A stretch of 64,000 nucleotides of DNA from Macrotrachela quadricornifera (taxonomy: Eukaryota; Rotifera; Eurotatoria; Philodinida; Philodinidae), in the NCBI GenBank assembly GCA_022393335.1, contig JAJEKB010021235.1:1-64000 (forward strand), in the 5' to 3' direction. The notes below the pieces were generated by a model that did no database searches, had not been told where the DNA came from, and worked only from the letters and a program-made list of their open reading frames with translations. Positions 23,521-36,470 of this stretch are shown piece after piece. The translations under genes and the position numbers were made by a program. Every line of letters begins with the position of its first letter. Positions within the stretch are counted from its first letter, which is position 1.

Positions 23521-26500
23521 TTATTTTTTTTGTTCATTCGATGGAGAAATAGTTGTATATTTTGTTTTAAATATTTTTTCTAATCGTGTTACATTGACTG
23601 TTGTTGGATTTGTTGATTCAGATGATTGAAGTAAAGTACTATCTAATGGTGATACACCACGTAATAATTCATTTGAAGATTTTGTACGTAATCGTTCAAT
23701 TATTGTTTTTGTTACATTATTTGATGATGATGATGATGATGTTGAATTAGGAGGATTTGTTGTCTATTTAAAGAAAAATGATATTCTATATAAAGTTTAA
23801 GAATAATTTACTGAAGATGAATTTGTAGTTGTAAGTGCTTGAGAAATATGTTTCATTGATACTTCCATTTCACGATTTGATGGAAAAAAATTTGGTAATG
23901 GACGATCAAGAAATGATAAATGTGGAGTACGATTAGATGTCTAAAAAAAATTTTAATTTAATATTTTTATAAATAAATAAAAATATACTTGTTTTGTTAT
24001 TGAACGTTCATAATGTGTTGATGGTGGTACACTATGTGTATTAGCATCACGTATACGTTGTTGTTCTAACCAATTTTTATCAATAATGGATGTATCGGAA
24101 GTAAATGATTCTTGTGGTTGTGGAAGTGTTGGAGGAGAAGAAGACGAAGAAGAAGATGATGATGATGAAAGAGATTGACGTTCGATTATTGATGAAAATA
24201 TTTGTTGATGTTGATCATTTGGTATTGGTTCAGTTGAAAATATATTACGACGTGTTATAGGTTTTGGTGATAAAGTATCATTAAATCGTTCGGCATTCAT
24301 TTGTTGACAATCAAAATTAAATGCAGATAAATTATTTAATGGACGAATATGAACAACATCAATATTATCATGTTGTTCATTGTGTGTAGATGTTTCTTTA
24401 ATATGTACTGATGATGATAATGGTGGTGGTGGTGGTGGTGAGACAGCAATAGGTGTAATTAGACGATGTTGAGTTGGAGGAAGACCAATTGGTAGAAAAC
24501 TTTGATTATGTTCATCATCATCATCACCATCTTCATCAGACCAAATTATTGAATTATTATGATGTTGATGTCCAAATGAATTACTATTTAATTTTAAATA
24601 AAAAAATTATTATTTTTTATTAATTAAAAATCTTATAAGATTGAAGTGAAAATTGATTGTTAATTTTAGAATAGTAATTATTAGGTTGAATTCTTTCAGA
24701 CAGTCTCTAATTGAAGAATAAATTAAGAATTTTGTTATTTTCAAACTTACTGAACACGTTCAATATTTTTATCAGCAATTAATGATGATTTTTCTGTTAT
24801 TTGAAATTCATTTGTTGTATTAAAATTTGTGAATTTTGGTAGTGGTGGTGGTGGCGCTGGTGATATAGTTGAATTTTTTTCTACTATTGTTGATAATGTT
24901 GTTAAAGATGGAGGTGGTGGTGGTGTTGATGGTTTATTAAAAAAATCTTTTGATGTTTCAAGTAAATGATTTGCTTTTGTCATAAGTTCTTGTGCAAGAC
25001 GAACTTGATCATTATGAAATGAAAGTACATCAGTTATATTAAGACCATTACTCATTAATGGTCGACCACTAAGTGATTCCGGAAAATGTTCTGATAAATC
25101 TGTTTGAATATTTGTTGTTGTTGTTGAACGTATTTGATCATTATTTTGATAAATAGAATTTATATTTAATGGTGGTGGTACACTATTACAACGAGCTGTT
25201 GTCATTGTTGATGATGATTCATTAGTTGTTGATGCTAATTCAGAACCAGAATATAGACGAGCTTTTAATCGTTCGGTTATTACATCAAGTTCACCTAATT
25301 GTCGTCTAAAAAAAATTTTATTTTAAAACTTCTATATATTTTTATTAAATAATTTTCCTTACTGAAGATTATTCATTAAAAATGATTTTTTATTATTTTC
25401 ATCATCAATTATTAATGAATTTGAACTTAGTTGTCCGCCAGTACTCTAAAAACAAGAAAGAACTTTTTTTTTTGGATCACCTATTATTTATTTTTAAAAA
25501 AAATTCTTACAGATCTTGCAGAGAGATCATTAATAATCATAGGTTGTATATTTCCATTAATTGTTGATGTCGAACGATGTGAATCAATATGATTTGATTT
25601 ATATTTAAAACGTTTTAATTCAAAAAGATCTTCTTGTGGTATAATACTAATTTTTAATTGTCCTTGAACATTCCCAATTGTATCAACAATATTATACCAA
25701 CCAGATATTTGTTGTAAACCAGAAAGTAATGGACTTAAATCAATTGATACAAAGCCAAGAACTTTATCACCAGATTTTTCTATATAATGAAAATAAAAAA
25801 GAATATTTCTCATTTGTTATTAATATTTAATTACCTGGTATTGTTTCAATATCAGCATTAACTTTATGCCAAACTTTAAGTATAAAAGTTTTTTTATCAT
25901 TAAATAAATGTTCAATAGATAATTTAACTGATTGTTGATAATTCCATATTGGCTTATTTATTGATCGTAATATTTGTGTACGACATAAATGATGAGTATC
26001 AGCTGTTGAATAAGTAACATATGGATTCGGTAAAATATGAGCATTTCTTAAGAAATAAAAATATTGTTTTTTTTAATTTTTTTTTAAATATAAGTTAAAA
26101 AAACTAATTTACTCTTCTTTAGAATAAACATTTGATAAATGTGCTGCTTGTTCAATATTAATTATAACTGAGAAAATATTATTTGTCATTGTACGAAGTG
26201 CTTGATTATTATTGATTACATTTGATTGACAATTTTCTACGTAAGAATTAAGTTCAATATCATTAGATGTATCAAGACCATTTCGACTCTAAATAAAAAA
26301 AAAGATTTTTAAGAATAAGATAATAGATAAAAAAATACGAATTATTCAAATTATTATTGAATATCTAATTAAATATCGATTCGAATATATATATGAATTA
26401 ATTCTTATTCGTGATAAATACCTGCAATTGATTGAAATCTTTTGATTTATCAATAGTAACATGTACTTGAACAGAAGCTCCTCCTAAATCTTTTGTTCCA

Positions 26501-29500
26501 TGTTTAAACATTGGTAATATTGAACTTAATCGATGAGATTTTCGTTTTCTATTACATAATGAATTTAAATCAACATAAATCGATCCAATAAGTTTATCTG
26601 TTGATGATAATGATGGAGAATAATCATATGAATCATTTTCACTTGTCCAAATTTGTATTTCTAATTTTTCTTCACGTAAATACCATAGAAATGGTGCACT
26701 ACATAAAAATAAATGTTCTTTTGTAAATTTAAGTTCACATATTATATTATTTCTATCAATAATTGGTTTTTTACGTTTTGTTATAATTGGTACTAGAAAT
26801 AAATTTTAATTATTATAAAAATTTTCATTCATTTTTTTTTGTAGCTCTATACTTTTATCATAAAGTCGATATTGAAGAAAAATACTTGTTCGATCATCAA
26901 TTCGATCTTTTCCTGGACGAGTTGCAAGTTGCATTGGAAATTGAATACGATCAATTGTTAATGTTAGTAAACATCCAAGATCTTTTTCATCTAAGAATTT
27001 ATAAAAGAAAATATTTATTTTTTTTTCTTTTATAATAATAAAATTTACTATCAAGAAAATTTTCTTCATCAATATAATTTTCATCAAGCCAACCTAATGT
27101 TTTAGCAGAATCAATTATACGACGACGATCATCTTGTTGACCAAAACGAACAAATAATTCCAAACCACCAACACAATGTTCAGATGGATCAGAAACTAAT
27201 TCTGATGTAACAACACGATTAACACTTGATAATGAATACCAACCTTTAATTCCTTTAAATAAATAAAAAAAAAATATTTTAAATATCAAATTTATTTATT
27301 TTAATTTACCTGTATGTCGAGATATTAAATCTTTTAATGATATAGTACAATAACATAAATGAATATCTAATGATCGTTTATCATTAGGTTGATTTGAATC
27401 ATTTGTTGAATTCATTTGATGATATATATCTATTTTTAATTCACCATGTTCAAGTGTTTCAGCAAGTGATACTGTATTACTACGATTATTATTCCAAATA
27501 AGTGGAACAGGAAAATCAATTGAATGATTAAATTCCGGTGTAAAACTACGAGCTATTGTTCTTGTTGTTCGAGATTCCTATTAAAATAAATTATTTTAAA
27601 AAAAAAACAATAGAAATATTAAATATTATTAATTATACTCTATCAGATAAAAATGATAATGATAATTTTGCAAAAGTATTAACACCAACTTGTGATGGAT
27701 AATTTAAACGAGCATCATGTCGAGCTTGAGATTGAGCAGCATGCTATTCAATAAAAATATATAAGAATTAAAGAATTTTAATGAATATTTACTTTTAATC
27801 CACAAGCACGAATAATACCAACAGAAATACACACTTGAGAATTATTATTTGGTAATCGATTAGTAAATGCTTGCTGTTCATCTCTCTAAAATAAAATCAA
27901 TCTTTTAATCTTAATAAAACGTGAGTATAACTAATATTTAAGATAGATATATCGAAATAAAAATATATTTCCGGTAAAGAATTAAACGCCGAGATATGTG
28001 AAACTAAAAACAGACGATCATTAACTAGAAATAGAACTAAACCTATAGTTTGTTAAATTTATTTTCCATTAAAAAGATGAGCTGTTCTCTAATTAAAATA
28101 ATTTGAATAGAGATTTTAAAATCTTTTATATTACTTGCAACAATAGTATATAAAAACAATTTCTTTCATACTACGATCGTGATTATAAAACTAGATTATT
28201 TATAATATGGACAGTATTGTAATAATTATCAATCATTTATCGAAAACAACAATTCCTTTGTATTTGGATTAGTGTCTAATATGATCATATTTTTTACACA
28301 AGACGAAATAAAAAATAAAATCATTACGAATCACACTAGATATGACTAATACTTTCTTAAATAGATTTTTACTTATGAAAAACTATATCAATAATATATA
28401 TTACTTTAATAATATTTCGTTTATAAATAACATTTATTAATAAATCTCCTCCATATGTCGGTGCAGTTGAATAATGATGTTGTTCATGTTTAATATCTTC
28501 TCGAACAATTTCAAGAGGTATTCGAAATGATTGTGTTGATTTATTATCTGCATCAGAATTTAACATTGTTGTCATACCACATAATTTTGCAGCTGGTAAT
28601 TTTCCCTAAATAAATATTAAAAGAAAATAAAAAAAAGATTATAAAATATTTTTACTTTTGCTAAAATTTGATCACGAATATTTGGATAATAAAAACGTGA
28701 CCAAACTTCAAATGGAATATATGTTTCAATATTTGATGATGATTGACAAGCTAAAATTAAAATAATAATTAAAATTTTCAATTATTTAAATCAATTTCTT
28801 TTTTTTTACCAGCATAAAAATATTTATGTAAAGCATCCGTAGGTGAAAGTATATATCGAAATTTATTACTATCATGAAATGTTGGATCTGATGTACATAA
28901 AGTAGCTGCTGTACGTATTGTACGAAGTTGAAATGGTTTTGTTAAATTAGTATTTGTTAGTTGATCATGTTGAGCAGGAAATAAATATTGAATAAAACAA
29001 TCACTTTCACCCCAAACCATTGATTCAAATGCACGTAAACCATTTATACTTTCAATTATTAATTCAAAATAATGTTCAATTAATGATAATTCATTATTAT
29101 TTGATGTTGTTACTGGTTGTTTTGTGCTTGATGATGGTAATAAATCATCACCAGCATGTGCAACTTGTATACCTGTTATTTGATCAGATGTACCCATAGC
29201 TAATAAAACTTGAATTTCTCCATTAGATTTATTTGTACTTGTAAATGGATCAATAATAGGTAACCATGAATCAGTACTTATTACTGGATATTGTGCACGT
29301 AAAAGAACTCGACTTATATGTTTATCTTTAAATGATATATAAAATTGTTCTAATGGTATTTTAACAATACCAATTAGTTTATCAGCTGGACCAGAAATCT
29401 TTTTATCCCATAGTTCAATTACAATAAAATTATTATGCATTTTTTCTAATGTAGATTTTGTAAGTAATATTGGAATTTTCTATTAATAAAAAACAAAAAA

Positions 29501-32500
29501 CAAAGAAATTAATTCAATAAATTTAAGAATTAAAATAATGTCTTTTCTATAGAGACCTTCGAAGTCAAATATTTTTAATTTCAACTATAAAATAGGAACA
29601 TATTTTGAAGATTACTTTTTTTTTCTTGAAACTTATTTATCAAGCTAGAAACTCTACGGGATTTTTGTGTATTGGGAATTTAGACAAAGAACATCTCAGG
29701 TAGGTAAGATCTACAACAAAAAAGATATTTTGAAGGATACAAATATGACTTTTTTTTTTACATATTTACAAAATTTTAATGTCAAAAGTGCACATATTAA
29801 AGTGTTAAATAAGCTCTTGTCTGTTCAAAATGTTGAATCTTTAGAGGATATTAGTAAGAATTTTTGGAGTTGAAATAAAATCTCAGAATCAATTGACTTA
29901 ACAAGTCTCTATGTATGAAATATATTACTTTGACGATCAGAAACGATGGAACTAAAGATAATTTTTTTAGTATCTAAGGTATTACTAAAGCTTTTTCGTT
30001 TAATCCTTTTAAAACTTGTAATTTGAGCGTAAATATTCTATTACATCATTGTATACTTTTTTTTTTTTTAAATCGCTCTGATATCGTTTCGATATAAGTT
30101 TTCATCTATCACGTGAACAACTTTGTATTTTAATTTTGAATGGATAGAAGGATAGTTTAATATACAAGGATATCCATGTTCGATTAGTGCAAGCATCTTC
30201 AAACTACACATTTCTCAATTGATTTCATGAATACTCACAAAAGGCTTTTAGTAATGGCAATATTGTCTATACAATCTGCTTTCGAATATCTGTCAGCGAA
30301 CAAATAAATGAAAGTCATCTTGAATATTAGTGTCACAGCAATAGATTTAATTATCGATGACTATTTGAAGTGACACTAAGTTTGTAGTCAGTGATTGCAG
30401 TGATTCATTCAATTTTACTATCATTTATTGGAAAGATATAAAAAAGATCAGTCCAATCGCATATTTAAAAATACAACTAGTAATTCATCTTAACTCCATC
30501 ATTGTGATGCAGAAATAAAATAGCAATCAAAACTTTGACTGTTAACAATTGATCTACGTCCAACCAACGTTCAGGAAATAAATAATAGTGACTATTTTCT
30601 TTATAAATTCTAATTTGATCAAATCGTTATCACTAGAAACTGGTTTAACACTGAATGCAAGCTGATATGTCAATATCTATCTACTATAAGTCTTCAAAAC
30701 TATTCTGACAAAGATTAAAGCGTGATCTTCAAAGTCTTATTTGTCACGACAATAATGCAAGACTATATCAAACTTTACATGATCAATGAATTTTTGATCA
30801 AAAATCATGTAGAATCAACTTTTGAATAGTAAACCCTAAAAGTTAGCGAAAAAGCTTTTCTACATCAATTTATCTATTTGTATCATGTTATAAAAAATAA
30901 TATGTAGTGTCATAGAAACTTTATCAGATATAAATGAAATATCGAACCTGTTCAAAATTAAATCTTGGTGATGAACTTCCCCAACAAACAACTGATGTTA
31001 TTGGTTCTTCATTCCAAAATGCTCGACAAACAAAATATGGATTTCGTGGTGAATTATCTAAATCAAAAAAAAAGAAGATTTAAAAAAAATTCTACGAATA
31101 TCTTTTTCATTACTATTTTGTAACATTTGTGAAATATTTTTTGCTTGAAATATTGAAAGATATATTTGTACAACAAAACCATCATTTAGATCTAATGATG
31201 ATTCATTTGCCATAAAACCTTCACTTGTAAATGCTTTTGGTAATTGTAAATCTTTATTTGAATTAATAACAATTTGTTTAGATTTTTTTGTTTTTTTAAT
31301 TCGTTGTTTTTTTGGTTTATTTTGTTCAATAAGATGAATACGATCAAGTTCAAGTTGAAAATTTTTTTCATCTGAATCAAGTTCAAGCATAACATATAAA
31401 TTTCCTATAGAAAATTTTTTTGCTATTTTATTTGGAAATTTTTGTTGATGTATTTGTGTACGATCAATAACATTTAAATTTTTTTCATAATGTAAATTAT
31501 CTGCTTTTAATATATAACGAAGTGGTAAAACAGCAAAACCAATTTGTTCAGAATTTGTCATAGTAGACATACGATTATATATTTTAAAAATTAATAATGA
31601 ACGCCACCAATTTTTTAATATTGTTTCATTTAATAAACATGGATATGTTGTTAAATGAGAAAATATAATATCATTATTTGATTCAAAACGTTTTGATGCT
31701 ATTTTCATAACTTGTGTAGCTTCATTTTTTTGTCCATCACGACTATTTGCAATAACAGGAAATTGATATTCAATAAAATAAGTTCTAGATAATTTTAATT
31801 TTTAAATTTTTTGAGAAAATTAAATTTATTATTTTGAAAAAAAAACTTTTTTTTTGTCTCTTACGTTGCTCGTTTTGTTTTATTGGTTCGACCAAATGAT
31901 GAATGTGATGGTGATTCTCGATCATTATTAAGTATATTTAAACGTAATTGATCAATACGAACACGAGCTATACGAACATGACTTAATAATTTAATACGTT
32001 CTGGACTAAGATAATCATCATCATGACTTTCTAAATAATAAAACAAAACAAAAAAGCATAGAAAAAAATTTTTTTTTTATTTATTTACCATTTCCACTAT
32101 CATCTAGATCTGAACTAGGCATATCAAATGAAACACGTGATGCTGTATCACTATCACTACTTTGTGCTAAACTTCGACTTCTTGTTGAACGAGAACGATT
32201 TGATAAACCACCAACACGTGTCATATTTGGACTAGGTGAACGACCTGTTGGTGGTTTTCCACGTGGATGACGTTTATTTATTATATGTTTCGTATTCTTA
32301 TTATCATTATTATTATTATTATTATTACTGTTATTATCATTACTAGCACCATAAAGAAGATCATCTAATAAACTTTGTTCATTTTCAAGTCCATCAAGAT
32401 CTGTTAATATTGAATCATTTGAATTATTAAGATCTTCATTTGATTTTAATGATGTTTTTATTCCAAGTAAATCATAAACATTTTCATTATCAATTAATGG

Positions 32501-33939
32501 ATCAATATTATCATCAACTATATTAATAGATTTATTTTTATATTGTGTACTTAGAATTTCAGCATTATTATTATTATTATTATTATTAAATAATATTTCA
32601 TCAATAGGATGATTTTCTTTTTCTAATGATGATTTAATCATATCATCTCGAAGACGATTAGCTCGTTCAATTAATGCTTCAACTACTTTACCATTTGGCA
32701 ATTCTTTATGTGTTTGTATATCTAAATCATATAAAATAAAGATATAAAACAACTTTTTTAATTTTATTCTTAACCTGATTGTTTATTATTTGAATTTATT
32801 GTATATGTTTTAAAAGGAATTGTTGAATCTAAATGTTCAACATTATAAATTCGATCAAATTTAGTTGTTTGATCATTCTACGAACAAAAAAAAAGCAATC
32901 AATAAATTTTATTTCGATTATAACATTTTATATTTACTTGATTATAATCGTTTGTTCCAATTGAATTACGTCGTGATGATGGATTACTTATATCTGATGT
33001 ATAACTCATTGCTGCTAAATTTTCATTACTATCATAAGCTAAAAAAGAAATATTTATATTTAAAAAATAAATATATTTTTTTAAAAGTTTATTTACTTCC
33101 AGGTAAACATAAACGAAGTGAAATAAAAATTTCACCTAATTTTTCACCTTTATTTGTAAATATAGAATGATAACCTTTAATTGGATTATTAATTGAAAGT
33201 GTAGATAAATTTTGTATTTTAGCAGTGCCTATAAAACGATTTGTTTCAGTATCAAATACTCGAAGTACAAGTTCAGCTGCATCTAAATAAAAATAATTAT
33301 TTCTAAAAAACGAAAATATCTTCAAAAAAAGAAAAAAATAAACCTGTTAAATATTTAGTAAATTGTTTAAGTTCACTTCGAATATAATATTTTGCTGTTG
33401 TACTTAATTGTTGTGAAAGAGAAGGTGTAGTACCGGATACTTGTGGTCTAGAAAAATCAATAAAATTATTAAAAAAAAATTTATTCTTGTTTTTTTTTCT
33501 ACTTGAATAATGCTGATGAATCATCTTCACCCCACCATGCTACTTTAACAGTTACATATCGACAAAGCGATTGATGTTTTATATTCCAACGTAATTTAGG
33601 TATATGACAGATAAGATTTGCGTATACAGGACCTTCGACTAATGGTGGTAGACTTGTTCGAACATAAACATCTTCTTGATTACGATTTTTTTGTTGAGAT
33701 TGTGATCGAGTTCGTTGTTCTAAAAAATAAAAGATGGATATTATACTACAAAATTTTTAATTATTACATGAAAATATTTAATACTATAGACATGAAAATT
33801 CCAAGAAGTATTTAATGAAAAAAAATTAGGTTTTAATCGATCAAAACTTTTGATAAAATCGTTATAATTAAATTAAACAAAATGATCTCAACATACTTTT
33901 TGGTGTTGTTGGACGTTTTCCAGTTATTACAGAAGACAT
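23521..33939 (-). CDS. C2CD3: C2CD3 homologue (multi-C2 centriolar protein)
   Basis: C2CD3 controls centriole distal-appendage assembly and ciliogenesis. The model runs from ATG 33939 (MSSVITGKRPTTPK) through more than 20 exons to TAA at 23521-23523. The N-terminal domain matches C2CD3: TSLPPLVEG, then VTVKVAWWGEDDS (human VRVRWWGE), TTAKYYIRSELKQFTKYLTD and FTNKGEKLGEIFISLRLCL. Next come an acidic/Asn-rich linker with ATT-encoded Asn runs (about 32307-32590), a C2-like block (TYFIEYQFPV; ILKNWWRSLLIFKIYNR; GFAVLPLRYIL), and further C2 blocks to about 25500 (VIELWDKKISGPADKLIGIV; DKVLGFVSIDLSPLLSG). The C-terminal exons (23521-25200) are Pro/Ser-rich with poly-Pro. Most introns are 45-70 nt; exceptions are 29480-30948 (about 1.47 kb) and about 27890-28405. 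Splicing of the last exons is least certain. Confidence 0.9.
29480..30948 (-). other. Unusually long C2CD3 intron
   Basis: This is the longest intron of the gene, more than 20 times the usual length here. No exon or domain was found in it. A 10-bp inverted repeat (TTAGTGTCAC ... GTGACACTAA, about 30328-30379) encloses about 32 nt and could be a small inserted element. A chance ORF at 29667-29873 shows no family. Confidence 0.6.
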
Positions 33940-36470
33940 TTTATACACTTCAGATACTATTGTTATTCTACATTCAAGATGTTCTCTTTTCTGAAATAGA
34001 ATAGAATTATAATTATAATTGATTTATATTTAAGATTAAAATTAAATTAAATTGAATCATTGTTCTATGTATCCACCATGAGGATGATTAATCTAATAGT
34101 TACCTAGCATTGACAAAGCCTCCTTACAAACTGATATTACCAATAACAGTGACCTCTATAATTTAGTTTCAAAAAAAGAAACCGCAATGTCACATCTTTT
34201 CTTTAAAAACATAGAATGAAAATTATGTTGAATTGTCTGAACTTAGAAACTGAATAGCCAGATAAATTATAGCGCTTTTCAATATAGTTGTTTATCTATT
34301 AAACACCTTCTTGATGAATGTGAATAATATTGAGAATGAAACTACTTTGATCGTTATTTACATGCTTTCAACGAAACTTTATATAATAATTATTTAGAAG
34401 GTTCAAACATATTCTATTCAGTTACTACATCTACTCCCAAAATTCTAATCGTATAAAGGTAACTTTAATATATAACATTACATTAGTTACTAATTATACT
34501 AGTACAAGACATTAATATACGTCCTTAACGATAGTCATATCGAAAAAAATATTCAACTCAAAATAACTTCTGTTCTTGCAAAGCGATGATATATTAATGA
34601 AATGTTTTCTTTTTCAATCTCTAGATCTTAGCATCGCATCCTCATATTGACATGGGCTCTCTCTGGCTTTTTGTTTCGAAAAAGTTTGCAATATGCAGTC
34701 TATTTCAGAAAAGAAACAATGGTTTTAAGTAAGAATAAAGCAGTTTATAAAAAATTCAATATGAGTTCAATTAAACACTTGTTATACCCATTGAGACTCT
34801 AAAAGCTAAGTAAATATTGCCAACTATATTGTAGTAGACGCGATATTCTTCATCGGTTAATACCAGTTACCAGTGATTTATCGTTAAAGCGATAAATATT
34901 GTATTGAAAACATTTTCTCAAAAAAATATACTTCAACCAAGAAAAATATCTAGTGTTTGAAAGTCTAAGATAAACACCAAAAAATTACATAACAACATAG
35001 AAAATAATAGTAGTAGATGAGTTTGAATTTTAACAGATTTATCTTGTGGTTACTCAATTTCTTATTCTTGGAAAATATATTTGCAATGTTCATCTGTTGA
35101 AGAAAAGTCTTTGAGGACGTTGATATGAATGCATTAACTAATTATTTAGAAAGCTGTTATAAAAAAAAAGATCCAGAATGTGCTGTAAGACTGACGTTAA
35201 CGAGAAAGATTTTTCTTGATTAAAAACGAGTAGAGGCACATATATGTAAGATTACGCGTATGACTAAAGTTTGAAAAGAACCAAGTGTGTCACAAGTCTA
35301 CAATATCAATTAAATTCATAAAATCATAAACCAAACAATTTAAACATTACTTTTTTTGTTATATTCCTTAGCTACATTAGTGTCCTATTCTTCTTATCAA
35401 AATAATTTTGTTCATTATCTTTGTCTATCGAATACTATTTATAAATATTACTATCAGATGAGTAGTATATATGCTTCACTTACTTTACATTTATCTCATT
35501 AAAATATCATCAATTAACCTTTCGTATATGTATTTCGAACAAGGATATTTTTAAAAATAATAAATACAATATTGTATTCTATAAATAGTATATATACTGT
35601 TTCATGTAAGACTCATTTTTTTTGTGTTCCATATCTAGAAATCTGAAATACACAGTAATTTTATACAAAAAAATAAATAAAAATAAATGAACACTTTAGT
35701 ATATTATTTATCCAAATGCTGAAAAATATATTGAAGCATACATATTCTCGTTCTCTGAGAATGGAATGTTCAGAAATGAAAATCTTTACAATATCTTTCA
35801 TGAATAACTTATGTTTATAGTTAAGTGATTTAGTAGTCGTATTGGTATATGTATTTACTATATGTTTGATATTTTTTTATTTTATTCTTTCTTTGAAGTT
35901 GCCGTTTCAATAACCATTGTAGTCTGGATTATAAGTAAATATTAATACTTAACATATATTTTTCTCTTCCTTATCTTTTTTTATGACATTGAAGAGTTCT
36001 AGAAATAATACCAACTTGTTTTTTTTTAAAGATATGAGCGACATCTATAGATAAATTATCAAAAATTTTGTTATTTTCTATTATTATTTGAATAACAATG
36101 TAATTACATAATAATTTAATTTTCGATTCAATATAAATTTGTAGTCTATCATTATGGTGTCCATAATACAACATAGAATGGCGTATATTTTTTCCTTGTA
36201 TTGAGTTTTATTTCGTAAGACAACAATATTATATTTTATCATTAGTGGTTGAGAGTGAGTCATCTTTTTTCCTACTATATATGTATATTTCAATATTTCA
36301 CATTATATTTTTGTCCTTTAGACGTTACATTGGCTTATTTTTGTCATTGTAATTATTTTTTTCTTTATTTGTAAGTATTATATTAGTAATCTATTAAATT
36401 TATTTTCTGTTTGCTTGCATGTTTATTTGCTTTTGAATAATTAAGTTTGCTTTAATACACGTTTTACGTA
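33940..36470. other. Divergent intergenic region, C2CD3 / Nup153-like
   Basis: 2.5 kb of AT-rich sequence separates the start codons of C2CD3 (minus) and the Nup153-like gene (plus). It must include both promoters. No repeat, RNA gene or coding exon was recognised; ORFs near 35971-36293 look like chance. Confidence 0.5.
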
